56,013 bases of DNA from Eubacteriales bacterium (GTDB lineage Bacteria > Bacillota > Clostridia > Lachnospirales > Lachnospiraceae). Numbering within the stretch: the stretch's first letter is position 1; each line of letters opens with the position of its first letter. Positions 16,095 to 24,557 of the stretch are shown here, piece after piece. The stretch covers positions 1 to 56,013 of the forward strand of contig JAUNGB010000026.1 in NCBI GenBank assembly GCA_030524715.1, given 5' to 3'. The translations under genes were made by a program, and so were the position numbers. The notes below the pieces were generated by a model. It saw nothing but the letters and a program-made list of their open reading frames with translations, did no database searches and was not told where the DNA came from.

Positions 16095-18855
16095 AGAATT
16101 TGATCAAAGCATATCCCACACCTGAAATTCCATTCATGAAAGCAGGATTCAAATATTCAGCAGCACTGAGTTTCTGTTTATCTTGCAGACGATCAAGTAA
16201 ACTGTTTATCCCCTGAACATATCTTCGCTTAAATTCCGGGCTGTCATGGACTTCTAAATACTTCTGCATAATCAGAAGATTTCCGGCAAGACCATGACAC
16301 AGACATATTTGTCCACCGTATTCCCCGGTAAATAACGCCTGCGAAGCACGTCTGATATCTGTAGAAACTTTCTCTGAATCCAGGATACTTTCCAGTTTAA
16401 GCCGTGACAGAAGAATCCCCGGAGCGCCATGGCACCACGCATTCATAGTGTGCGTTTCCTGCTCGGATTCTCTTAAATCAATCCAGTTTCCTGCCTCTTC
16501 CGAATACAGAGAATCTTCGTACTCCAGCAATGAATGTATCTTCTTCAGGTAGCGGACGTCTCCCGATACTTGGTACAAATCCGCATATGCCATCAAAAAT
16601 CCGCTGTTCCCATGGGCCATTCCCGCTAAAGGTTTCTGCATATGCTCCAGCTTCCATCCGCAGCCATGCTCATTTTCCTGTCTGCGGCTCCACAGAGTTT
16701 CCTCTGTCTGTACCGCCAAATCCAGATAGCTTTGATTTTTAGTTATACGATAAAGTTCCAGTATTGCTATGACAGCGCCTGCATTACCGCTGAGATAATC
16801 ATAACCAGTATCTTTTAACAGATCGTATTGTATCCCATAAAAATGTTTCTCAGCATATCGAAGATAACTATTTTTGCCTGTGAGCTTATACAAATACAGA
16901 TATATGGATATAAATGAACTCTCACCGTCAATCAAGCCTGTTTTTCGCGTTACTTCACAGTTCCTTCGAACCTCCAGGCCGTCTGTATACCGCATCATCT
17001 TTTTTACCGACAAATCAAAAATCTCCTGTGCTTTTGAATGTTTGAAAATCCGAAGATACTCTGATAAAAACAAAACAATTCCTGATATACCGCTGTAAAG
17101 ATACATCTCTGACGGCACCAGACGCCATCGTTCTCTGCCGCAAAACTGCAGCCCAATCCATTGGATATCCTCTCCTGCCACAACAGCATTTTCACATATC
17201 CACGTAACAATCTCCTGAATCTGCTCTTTTAAACGATATTTCTGCAAAGACGCAGATGGTGGTTGGCTATTGTATGTTTCCCATTTGTTATCCGGCATTC
17301 TGCGGCAAAGCATTGCTATTGATATCCGTATCAGATCACACTGCTTTTGCATATCTTTTAGCGTCATTTGGTTCATATGCTTTTTCCATCCGTCATATGG
17401 CGTACATGGAAAATAATTTTCATAGTATCCACCGTTTCCATCATAAATACCACGGCCCATCCCTTCCATTTCAAAATACGGAATCTCATTTTGTACAAGG
17501 TCGGAAATCTCATAATCATGAATCTTTCTCTGTAACTGTGTCTCACCTGCTTTGTGAATTACTGATAATAAACTTTTCCTCTGTTCTATCCCTCCCATAT
17601 AATCCGGATGCAAAGACGCTATCCAATACATTACATACTGCTGCGTATGGCGAAGAACAATCCTCGATGTTCCATAAAAAAAGCCGGACAGCAGTTCCTT
17701 TACATAATTGTCTGTAAGTACCGTGAGATATGCAGACTGAAATCCCTGTATCAGTTTTTCCACATAATCTCCGCCATTTACAGCTTGTCCCTTTAATCTT
17801 ACAACGCATTCTTTCATTTCAAATTCCAGCGGCTCATAATCAATATACATCTCGGAGGTTTCCGGTTTCTTCACCACAGGCATACGGAAGGGTGTGGTAA
17901 TTTTCGCTCCATTGCCCATAGCGCTCATTACCACAGTCTGACTTCCCTGTCCCCAGGTAAGTACCGGAAGCATTCCCGTATGGATCACGGAGCCTGCCAG
18001 TATGGTTTCTGTCTTTCTATCTGCACTACCTTCCTCTGTTTGAATAAAATATCCCGGAAATGTTTCCATATCTACAATCACGGGATGTTCTCCATGGGCA
18101 ACGATATTTTCCCCATGAAGATCTGTTGCTGACAGGGCATACCCAATAAAAAGGTGAATGCCCATCCTGAAATAATATCGATCTACCTCCTCCTTTGTTT
18201 TACAACTTCTATTTTCAACATTTTCTTCCCAGCCATAAGTATCCCGGGATAAATATTGAACCTTTTTATAAGTGCTACCTGCTTTTTCACACAGGTATCC
18301 GTATACAGACTGATACTGTTTATTTCTCCGCAGGCTATGCGGTTTATAGTATAAAACAGCACCATTATCCAGCCGCACTCTGGCAGTACGCTTCCCTCCA
18401 TTATGAGAGTCGCCTGTAAACTGCAGCTCCGCTATCCCGGTAAAATCCTGACCGGAGCAGAAGCTTTTTACAATTTGTCCTTTATCTGCCTGAAGATTGC
18501 GGACGATTTCGCTTGCCATAGAATAAGTATTAGATACTTCCAATAAAATCAGACGGTATAATTCAGGAAATTCCTGAAATAAAGCCTGCATATGCGTTTC
18601 CTTATCCATCCACACATTATTATAGTAATCATACTGCTCTTCCGGTGTAGCTCCTAAAAGCCTGCCTTCTTCTTTTTTTCTATGTATATCAAGAATTAAG
18701 GTACGCAGTGCAATGTTACCAATGGATGAAATGAGTTGGTCTTTTACCAATTCTTTTATATCATATTCTATTGATATATTTTCGGCAGTGCTGCTGATTT
18801 TCTGTTCCTGTAAAGGAAATATTTCAGCAGCGTATTCACAAAATTTTTCAAACAT
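16069..18855 (-). CDS. lanM: Class II lanthipeptide synthetase LanM
   Basis: Bifunctional cytoplasmic enzyme, 928 aa: it phosphorylates and dehydrates Ser/Thr of the precursor, then closes (methyl)lanthionine rings. The dehydratase domain (DUF4135 type, about 130-520) shows the kinase-like motif ATDLHGENIVAHGEHP followed by VDMETF (near 243-262). The LanC-like cyclase (about 570-928) keeps zinc-ligand motifs WCHGAPG (near 806) and CHGLAGN (near 852). It starts 33 nt after the lanA stop and is the last gene of RR-kinase-lanA-lanM. No LanT transporter, LanP protease or LanFEG immunity gene is adjacent. Confidence 0.96.
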   Translation of the reverse strand: MFEKFCEYAAEIFPLQEQKISSTAENISIEYDIKELVKDQLISSIGNIALRTLILDIHRKKEEGRLLGATPEEQYDYYNNVWMDKETHMQALFQEFPELYRLILLEVSNTYSMASEIVRNLQADKGQIVKSFCSGQDFTGIAELQFTGDSHNGGKRTARVRLDNGAVLYYKPHSLRRNKQYQSVYGYLCEKAGSTYKKVQYLSRDTYGWEENVENRSCKTKEEVDRYYFRMGIHLFIGYALSATDLHGENIVAHGEHPVIVDMETFPGYFIQTEEGSADRKTETILAGSVIHTGMLPVLTWGQGSQTVVMSAMGNGAKITTPFRMPVVKKPETSEMYIDYEPLEFEMKECVVRLKGQAVNGGDYVEKLIQGFQSAYLTVLTDNYVKELLSGFFYGTSRIVLRHTQQYVMYWIASLHPDYMGGIEQRKSLLSVIHKAGETQLQRKIHDYEISDLVQNEIPYFEMEGMGRGIYDGNGGYYENYFPCTPYDGWKKHMNQMTLKDMQKQCDLIRISIAMLCRRMPDNKWETYNSQPPSASLQKYRLKEQIQEIVTWICENAVVAGEDIQWIGLQFCGRERWRLVPSEMYLYSGISGIVLFLSEYLRIFKHSKAQEIFDLSVKKMMRYTDGLEVRRNCEVTRKTGLIDGESSFISIYLYLYKLTGKNSYLRYAEKHFYGIQYDLLKDTGYDYLSGNAGAVIAILELYRITKNQSYLDLAVQTEETLWSRRQENEHGCGWKLEHMQKPLAGMAHGNSGFLMAYADLYQVSGDVRYLKKIHSLLEYEDSLYSEEAGNWIDLRESEQETHTMNAWCHGAPGILLSRLKLESILDSEKVSTDIRRASQALFTGEYGGQICLCHGLAGNLLIMQKYLEVHDSPEFKRRYVQGINSLLDRLQDKQKLSAAEYLNPAFMNGISGVGYALIKFYKTSHALQ

Positions 18856-18888
18856 GGCTGTTCCTTTTACTATTTATGTCCCCAGTAA

Positions 18889-19023
18889 TTAGCAACACAT
18901 ATATGTAAAAAGCGTACCTCCGCTTGTATATGCTTCTGCTTCCGCCATATCACCTTCTCCTAATTTTTCCACCTCATCCAATTCTTTCATAATATCACCT
19001 GAAACATTTTCTTTATTTTGCAT
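18889..19023 (-). CDS. lanA: Class II lanthipeptide precursor, 44 aa
   Basis: ATG 19023 with AAGGAG 8 nt upstream; TAA at 18889. The leader is acidic (KELDEVEKLGEG) and has a GDM-x-E-A-like stretch reminiscent of the mersacidin leader end. The C-terminus reads TSGGTLFTYMCC: three Thr in the last 13 residues, one Ser and two Cys, enough for at most two rings. A Gly-Gly precedes the last eight residues (TLFTYMCC), so a C39-type cleavage would give an octapeptide; cleavage at the GDM region would give about 14-18 residues. It sits between kinase and lanM. Such a small product next to an AgrC-like kinase could be a signal as much as an antibiotic. Confidence 0.9.
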   Translation of the reverse strand: MQNKENVSGDIMKELDEVEKLGEGDMAEAEAYTSGGTLFTYMCC

Positions 19024-19045
19024 ATTCTTTTCTCCTTATTGTACT

Positions 19046-20524
19046 TTACTCATTTATTATAATTGACGCTTCAAATTCACCCGCGTCATAGTGAAACATT
19101 ACCGAACCACCATACTTATCTACAACATGTTTTACACTTTCTATTCCCCATCCATGTTTATTGGTTTCCGCTTTGTCCGTAATAAACCGTCCATTCTTTA
19201 TATTAGGTTTTGATATACTGCTGTTTTTAAGCTTTAAAAAAAACATTTCATTAACATTTTGTATCGATAGCTCCACTTTTCTGTTTTGGATATCACATTT
19301 TGCGGCGGCTTCGATCGCATTGTCAAATAAGTTTCCGAGTATTACGATAAAGTCTGTATCCTCCATGGGTATATCTTCAATTTTACAGTCTAAAACAAAC
19401 CTTATCTGCAATTCATCCATTTTTCTTTTCTTTATATTCAGCATAAAATCAAGTGTAGAAATTCCTGTCCAGGAACGTTTTTTCTCCTGAGTAAAATTAT
19501 TTTGATAACTTCTGAGAAAATCAGCGGCTTCCTGAATGTTATCGTTTGCAATACATTCCTGTAAATAGGAAACCATATGTTTTTCGTCATGAATTAAACA
19601 TCTATATCTTTCATAGGCATCATTTAATTCATGATATTGACTTCCTACCGTTTCATTTCGAACCTCAAGAAGCCTTTTCTCTGTATCTATCATTTTACTC
19701 GAAGATTTAATATATAAAATTAATAAGACAAAGATAATTGCCACTACTATCGTTAAAGTACCGGTAAAATTTTTATCATTTATTTTTCCTATTCCACTGT
19801 TCATAAGTATATCTAAAACTATAAATTCAATAATTGCCACTATTGCCATAATTCTTTTGTATTTATATAATATCTTATCCATAAGATATTGTACGGGAAT
19901 ATACCTTAATAAAATCAGCAATACTACGCATATTATTAATAAATATACAATTTCACTATACGTATGTATTCTGGGAAAGTAAAAAAAATCCTCAAAATGT
20001 TTACCCTGAAGTATGCCAGCGCAAACAATATAACTTCCCTTTAGCAGCCCCATATTTGTAAGATATAAAAGCTCCCACAAATATGCCTGTAATAACGTAC
20101 ACTGATAAAAGGCAAACAAATAAAACACCGGAAATATATTTCCCAATATTATTGCATTTTCAGATAAAAACGCACTCCAGTATTGGAAACTAATTATAAG
20201 TACCATTTCCCCAAATAAAATAGTAATAACAACATTGGCTTCTGCTTTTCCAAATTGTTTTTTTACTAACTTATTCAGAAGTAAGGCAAGTACGACGGCA
20301 CAATATAATGCAATTACTATTTTCGCACACGCATCTTCGTTTTCAAATTTCCAATAGAATGTCAGAAAGTTGTAAGCACTTGAAATAATAAGCGTCAATA
20401 ATGCTATTTCACTAAAAAGATGTCTTTTTTTCATATTCCTTCTTTTAGGAACCGCCTGCGCAAATGCCCATATCCCGATCCCGGTTTCTAAAAATGCCGC
20501 CAGTCCATATAATATTTGTAACAT
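19046..20524 (-). CDS. AgrC/HPK10-like sensor histidine kinase (peptide-sensing type)
   Basis: 492 aa from ATG 20524 (GGGGGTG 6 nt upstream); an upstream start at 20554 would overlap the regulator. Six to seven hydrophobic segments cover residues 1-270, with no extracellular domain of note. The cytoplasmic part has the H-box RCLIHDEKHMVSYLQ (near 335), the N-box VILGNLFDNAIEAA (near 400) and the G-box KHGWGIESVKHVV, a GHKL ATPase of the HATPase_c_5 kind. These kinases typically sense small secreted peptides and pair with LytTR regulators. It lies 4 nt after the regulator and 22 nt before lanA. Confidence 0.9.
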   Translation of the reverse strand: MLQILYGLAAFLETGIGIWAFAQAVPKRRNMKKRHLFSEIALLTLIISSAYNFLTFYWKFENEDACAKIVIALYCAVVLALLLNKLVKKQFGKAEANVVITILFGEMVLIISFQYWSAFLSENAIILGNIFPVFYLFAFYQCTLLQAYLWELLYLTNMGLLKGSYIVCAGILQGKHFEDFFYFPRIHTYSEIVYLLIICVVLLILLRYIPVQYLMDKILYKYKRIMAIVAIIEFIVLDILMNSGIGKINDKNFTGTLTIVVAIIFVLLILYIKSSSKMIDTEKRLLEVRNETVGSQYHELNDAYERYRCLIHDEKHMVSYLQECIANDNIQEAADFLRSYQNNFTQEKKRSWTGISTLDFMLNIKKRKMDELQIRFVLDCKIEDIPMEDTDFIVILGNLFDNAIEAAAKCDIQNRKVELSIQNVNEMFFLKLKNSSISKPNIKNGRFITDKAETNKHGWGIESVKHVVDKYGGSVMFHYDAGEFEASIIINE

Positions 20525-20528
20525 ATTC

Positions 20529-21233
20529 TCACCCCCAAAAATCCAACATTGCACATTTTAATCCCGGCAGCCTCGACTCCCGCATTACCAATATAGTTCC
20601 ATTTCTCATATATACATCATAACCCGTTATTTTCATGACATGCCGGAGGTTTACGATATATCCCTTATCGATCTGATAAAATCCTCTGGAATTCAGTTTA
20701 TCCAGAACTATAAAAAGAGGGATTTTCTGTTTACTCTTGCCTTCCCTGTGAACAAACACTGAATTATTCCCTTCTCTTTTGATGTAATAAATATCCGAAC
20801 AGGCAATTTTCTCTATTTCTTTCTTTTTTTCAATCACATAATAGTATTCTTCCTTTTCCATAATTTCAGGAAGAAGTGCATCGTAGGATTCCGGAAGTTT
20901 TTTGTCACATACCATCTTAGGAATATAACGGTATGTATTCACCTCATATGCTTCCACCGCATAATCAATGTAATTGGTTACAAAAATAATGACAGGTTCC
21001 GGATAAAGTTTACGGATTTCCTTTGCCACCTGTATGCCGTTCATCCCCGGCATTTCCACATCCAGAATATACAGATCAAACGCTTCTTCTCTTAATCCGC
21101 TAAGGAACCATTCTGCATTCTTATAAGTTTTTGTTTCATAGATAATTCCTTTCCCTCTGAAATACTCTTTTGTAATTTCCTTAATCTTGACTAAACATGT
21201 TTCCTCATCATCCAAAATGGCGATATTAAACAT
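20529..21233 (-). CDS. LytTR-family response regulator of the lanthipeptide operon
   Basis: 234 aa, first gene of the operon. The receiver domain has ILDDEE at the start and phospho-Asp in DLYILDVEMPGMNG. The LytTR DNA-binding domain (about 135-230) has EKIACSDIYYIKREGNN and YQIDKGYIVNLRHVMKI. GGAGA lies about 10 nt before the ATG. It is a clear paralogue of 12902-13606, including the shared stretch VDYAVEAYEVNTYRYIPK (or IDYAVEAYEVNTYRYIPK). It probably binds the AAGGACA repeats upstream of its own operon, giving autoinduction. Confidence 0.92.
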   Translation of the reverse strand: MFNIAILDDEETCLVKIKEITKEYFRGKGIIYETKTYKNAEWFLSGLREEAFDLYILDVEMPGMNGIQVAKEIRKLYPEPVIIFVTNYIDYAVEAYEVNTYRYIPKMVCDKKLPESYDALLPEIMEKEEYYYVIEKKKEIEKIACSDIYYIKREGNNSVFVHREGKSKQKIPLFIVLDKLNSRGFYQIDKGYIVNLRHVMKITGYDVYMRNGTILVMRESRLPGLKCAMLDFWG

Positions 21234-21452
21234 TTTCCTTTTCTCCTTAACTGTATTTGCATATTATTCAATAGTCCTTTCTTATTACTGTCGTCTCATA
21301 TAGTTTCAGCATCACCTCCCTTTTTGCAGTTTTTCCATGATAGCAGAAAGCCCCTCATTATATAGAGAGTTGAATCATTACAGGGAAATTGTTAAAATAT
21401 GGTAATCTGAAAGGAATATTACAAATAATAGCACTTCCTTTCACCGGAACAA

Positions 21453-21544
21453 AGTATAGCATGTATTTTTCAAATTTTCCGAACTGTCCTCCAAATAGGT
21501 CAAAATGTCCTTCAAATACTTATCGCGCAGATAAAGGACAGTTC
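21453..21544 (-). promoter_or_regulatory. LytTR-type promoter of the RR-kinase-lanA-lanM operon
   Basis: Minus strand: AAGGACA (21512-21506), 14 nt, GAGGACA (21491-21485), 26 nt, TATACT (21458-21453). A third box in the opposite orientation, AAGGACAGTTC (21534-21544), forms an inverted repeat with GAACTGTCCT (21481-21490). The untranslated stretch 21234-21452 holds only very short frames, such as a 14-codon one near 21300, that I cannot support. Confidence 0.75.
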
Positions 21545-21627
21545 TGCCGAATATCAGAACGCAGATAAGCATTCCCCTCTTCAAGTGCGCAGGGCGCTAA
21601 GCGGTGGATATGCATTGCTCAAATTCT

Positions 21628-21680
21628 ATAAAACAAGCCATGCCCCGCAGTAATTTACTGCAGGGCATGGCTTGTCTTAT
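21628..21680 (-). terminator. 23-bp hairpin at the sigma-factor 3' end
   Basis: Arms 21628-21650 and 21658-21680 match at 21 of 23 positions around a 7-nt loop; the stop codon is in one arm. The sequence is a near copy of the lanM terminator hairpin at 16042-16094. The stretch 21545-21627 beyond it shows nothing I can name. Confidence 0.8.
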
Positions 21681-22195
21681 GCCCGGGAAAAATAGTCTGT
21701 GATCAATTTCTTTTTCACCCGGTTGACATATTGGCGGGAAACTTGTAATTTCTCCGCAATTTCCGTATCACTTTTATCCTCATAAAAATACATGCACAGA
21801 ATCTTCTTTATACTGTCATTCGGAAGAGTATTTATGTACGAAACAACGTCATAGTAGGTTTCGTCAAATGCAGGCGGCGCCTGGAGCGTAGAAGAACTTG
21901 CTTCAAGATCTTCTATTGTCGGTACAGAAAGATGCTGCTTGCATAAAGCGTAGTAGCGGTTTACCACAGTCGCTTTCATATAATTGACGCATTTTCCCTC
22001 CTTGCGGTTGGTATTCAGATAAGGAAGAGACTCCAGTAAGGCAATGTATAATTCCTGAAGTGCATCCTCATATTCCATACAATGAATTTGTGCCGCATAT
22101 TTTTTTACCAGTGGCGTCATTTGCTCTAAAATCTGGGCGCTGGCCTCAGCAGAACCGGACTGGTATTTCTCAATAAGTGATAAAATGGTTTCCAT
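21677..22195 (-). CDS. Sigma-70-family factor resembling TcdR/UviA/BotR (group V)
   Basis: 172 aa, the size of TcdR and UviA. The region-2-like part (about 40-95) contains EDALQELYIALLESLPYL; the region-4 helix-turn-helix (about 130-168) contains KSDTEIAEKLQVSRQYVNRVKKKL. AAGGAGG is 7-8 nt before the ATG. No anti-sigma gene is adjacent. It is divergent from the 618-aa protein gene. Group V factors direct transcription of clostridial toxins and bacteriocins from TTTACA/CTCTTT-type promoters, and four such promoters are in this window. A generic ECF factor cannot be excluded from the protein alone. Its own promoter is not of that type; an extended -10 TGTTATACT lies near 22312. Confidence 0.8.
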   Translation of the reverse strand: METILSLIEKYQSGSAEASAQILEQMTPLVKKYAAQIHCMEYEDALQELYIALLESLPYLNTNRKEGKCVNYMKATVVNRYYALCKQHLSVPTIEDLEASSSTLQAPPAFDETYYDVVSYINTLPNDSIKKILCMYFYEDKSDTEIAEKLQVSRQYVNRVKKKLITDYFSRA

Positions 22196-22471
22196 AAAAA
22201 CTGCCTCCTTTTAAATGGAAGTAGTGATCGAATCGAAATTCAGAAACCCAAAATAAAAAATATTTAATGCAAAGCATAAAAAGGTGACAATTACTATGTA
22301 AGTATCAAAAGTATAACAAAATTATTTAATAGTTGCTGAAAATGGGAATTAACTATATCTGATTGGGTTTGAAAACCATAAAGCCTGTGTTAAGGGACAG
22401 AAAATCCATTTTGGTAAATAGTCAGGATTGGTTTTGGAATACGAAATATTAAATAAAAAAATAATTTGCTG

Positions 22472-22499
22472 TTTACAATTTGCATCTTTTTTTCTCTTT
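22472..22499 (+). promoter_or_regulatory. Group V sigma-type promoter of the 618-aa protein gene
   Basis: TTTACA (22472-22477), 16-nt spacer, CTCTTT (22494-22499), continuing ATG. It lies 61 nt before the chosen start codon. The rest of the divergent intergenic stretch (22196-22560) holds no other gene. Confidence 0.88.
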
Positions 22500-22560
22500 A
22501 TGTCATGTAAGCGCTTATAAAAAAAAGAAAACTGCAAAAGAAAGAAACGGAGGTACAAAT

Positions 22561-24417
22561 ATGAACTGTACAATGACAAACAATATGCTGACAGTAGTCG
22601 GAAGTCCGGTAGCGGGCGCACTTGTAAAAAACGTGACAAAAGATGGAGCAAGCTTTACTAATGTTGCCGGTGTGGCAGTGGTAAATACCACAAAATACTG
22701 TTTGAAAACTAATTCCAACAATCAATCGATTCTTGTATCAACACCCAAATATAAAACTGTCGATACAGCAATCGTAGATATGGATATTATCGACTATTAT
22801 TGTGTGGGATTAACAACAGACGGAAAAAATCTTTTTATGGTCGGTTCTGAATTGAACGGAAGTAAAAGATATGGACGGCTAATCAAATTTGAAATCAGCA
22901 CAAAGAAGCTTACCGTTTATAACCTGAACAATTCCTCCACAGACGGCGTATATGCGGGAATCGCATACTGTGGTAATAATTCGTTTTATCTGATTTCTTC
23001 TAAAGATTCCAATAAGACGATGGATGTTGTGAAATACAATTTATCAAGCGGCTATAAAAGCGGGGAAGGTTTTACTTTAGTAAACAGCGGATATGCTGAA
23101 ATGCTTCAGGATATTTTCTATGATTCGGCGCACGGTCTTTTTGTTGTAACGAACCAGAAAGACAGCGACGGAAAATATACGCCTTGTAAAAATATTGTTC
23201 TTTTATATGACCTGAAAAATAAGCCGTCCGGAAATCTTCGTGCAACATCCCGGTTCAGAGTGAATCTCAATACGAGTACATATAAACAGTATAATCTGGA
23301 ATCTGTATGTATTATTGAAAAACGGTTGGTTGCCGTAGCAAATGTCGTTACTCAGGCGGGTGCATCCCAGGATAAATTTCTCTATCTGAAGGGAATTGAG
23401 TTTGGTGAACGCGGTACATTTTTTATGGAACATGATGTAACTGTATTAGGGAAGCTTGGAAATAAACAGTTGACGTCAAGCGAGCAGGTAGATCCTGACA
23501 CAGAAGGCACGGTAATCATGACCGGTGCACAGTCTTTATCATGTGGAGTGAAGAATAATGCAAATGTTATTCAGGGCCTGAAAAACGGAAGAGCAAACTC
23601 TGATCCGGAGAAGCAGTATGATTACTTATTTACGCTGAAAAGTGATAATACGGTCGAATGGAATAAGCTGTTTAAATACAGTCCGTTATCTCAGTGCTTA
23701 TGGCATGGAAACAGTATGAACTATTACGATGGGTACTATTATATTGGATGCGCAGAACCCGAGGATGCAGATAAATATACGATTGTTAAGATGGATACAA
23801 GTGGAACTATCAAAACCAGATACACTGCGCCTGTCAGAACAATGGCGGTTGCCGGAGGATACGGTACCAGCAATTATTTTATTCTGATGTCCGGAAATGA
23901 CGGTGAAACATGGTATGATCCGGTGTTAAAAAAGAGTATTAAGCTTAGAATGCTGTATTTAGGTACATTAGAAGGAAGTGGTTCTTCCGCTAAATTTGTG
24001 GTAAAAGAAAAATTCTATTTTAAGGACACAACCGGGACAAATGTTACGCCGGGGACTCATTACATGCAGGATATTTGTTATTACAAAAATTACGGCCTGT
24101 TTGTTACTGTAAGTCTTTTGGAAGATAAGGAATCGGGTGTTGAATATAGAAATGATCTGGTTCATATTAATATTGACAAATATGAAACAATTACCTTAGA
24201 CAGCGGTGAATCAGCAAAAATGTTAGTACCGGACTTTTCTATGGTATATAAAGACCGCACGATTTTTTCTGATATCGAATTTGAGTCACCGACAATCAGA
24301 GAAACCGATGGTAAGATGCTGGTATGTGCCAATGCGCACAAATGGCCTGCGAGTACAGGCGGAAGCGCAGTTAGCTATGACTGTGTACTTCAGGTAGATG
24401 GTATTACCTTCTCCTGA
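22561..24417 (+). CDS. Large leaderless beta-rich protein, candidate toxin or bacteriocin (618 aa)
   Basis: Start at 22561 (MNCTMTNNMLTVVGSPVAGA) because GGAGG lies 8 nt upstream; an earlier in-frame ATG at 22480 falls inside the promoter. There is no signal peptide and no membrane helix. The chain has recurring beta-blade-like segments (KNLFMVGSELNGSKRYGRL, NNSFYLISSKDSNKTMDVV, GLFVVTNQKDSDGKY, YYYIGCAEPEDADKY), suggesting a beta-propeller. No catalytic motif is recognised. It has the strongest sigma-type promoter in the window, lies divergent from the sigma factor, and shares its regulation with the holin and two lysins. By analogy to BCN5 or large clostridial toxins it may be the released cargo; an extracellular binding protein is the alternative. 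Confidence 0.85.
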   Translation: MNCTMTNNMLTVVGSPVAGALVKNVTKDGASFTNVAGVAVVNTTKYCLKTNSNNQSILVSTPKYKTVDTAIVDMDIIDYYCVGLTTDGKNLFMVGSELNGSKRYGRLIKFEISTKKLTVYNLNNSSTDGVYAGIAYCGNNSFYLISSKDSNKTMDVVKYNLSSGYKSGEGFTLVNSGYAEMLQDIFYDSAHGLFVVTNQKDSDGKYTPCKNIVLLYDLKNKPSGNLRATSRFRVNLNTSTYKQYNLESVCIIEKRLVAVANVVTQAGASQDKFLYLKGIEFGERGTFFMEHDVTVLGKLGNKQLTSSEQVDPDTEGTVIMTGAQSLSCGVKNNANVIQGLKNGRANSDPEKQYDYLFTLKSDNTVEWNKLFKYSPLSQCLWHGNSMNYYDGYYYIGCAEPEDADKYTIVKMDTSGTIKTRYTAPVRTMAVAGGYGTSNYFILMSGNDGETWYDPVLKKSIKLRMLYLGTLEGSGSSAKFVVKEKFYFKDTTGTNVTPGTHYMQDICYYKNYGLFVTVSLLEDKESGVEYRNDLVHINIDKYETITLDSGESAKMLVPDFSMVYKDRTIFSDIEFESPTIRETDGKMLVCANAHKWPASTGGSAVSYDCVLQVDGITFS

Positions 24418-24486
24418 TTATAAGCCATCAATATTGAAAAATGTTTGTTGTGTTTCATAAAGAGTAATTAATTGCTCACTATAAAT

Positions 24487-24518
24487 ATCCCCATGCGCCG
24501 TTAGTGGCGCATGGGGAT
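24487..24518. terminator. Hairpin between convergent genes
   Basis: 13-bp stem ATCCCCATGCGCC with its complement around GTTAGT. It lies 70 nt after the 618-aa gene and 40 nt after the LRR gene that converges from the right. T-runs are weak on both sides. Confidence 0.65.
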
Positions 24519-24557
24519 AAAAATTTAAGAGGTTATAGCAAGCAGTAAATCGTTTGC

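Noticed and set aside
21290-21360. Very short frames (14-20 codons) upstream of the lan regulator, one after GGGAGG
   Set aside because: Ribosome-site spacing is about 2 nt and no peptide features are clear; a leader peptide cannot be supported.
24450-24480. CTCTTTAT on the minus strand after the 618-aa gene, a possible fifth sigma-type -10
   Set aside because: No TTTACA or TTGACA 16 nt upstream and no gene start at the right distance.
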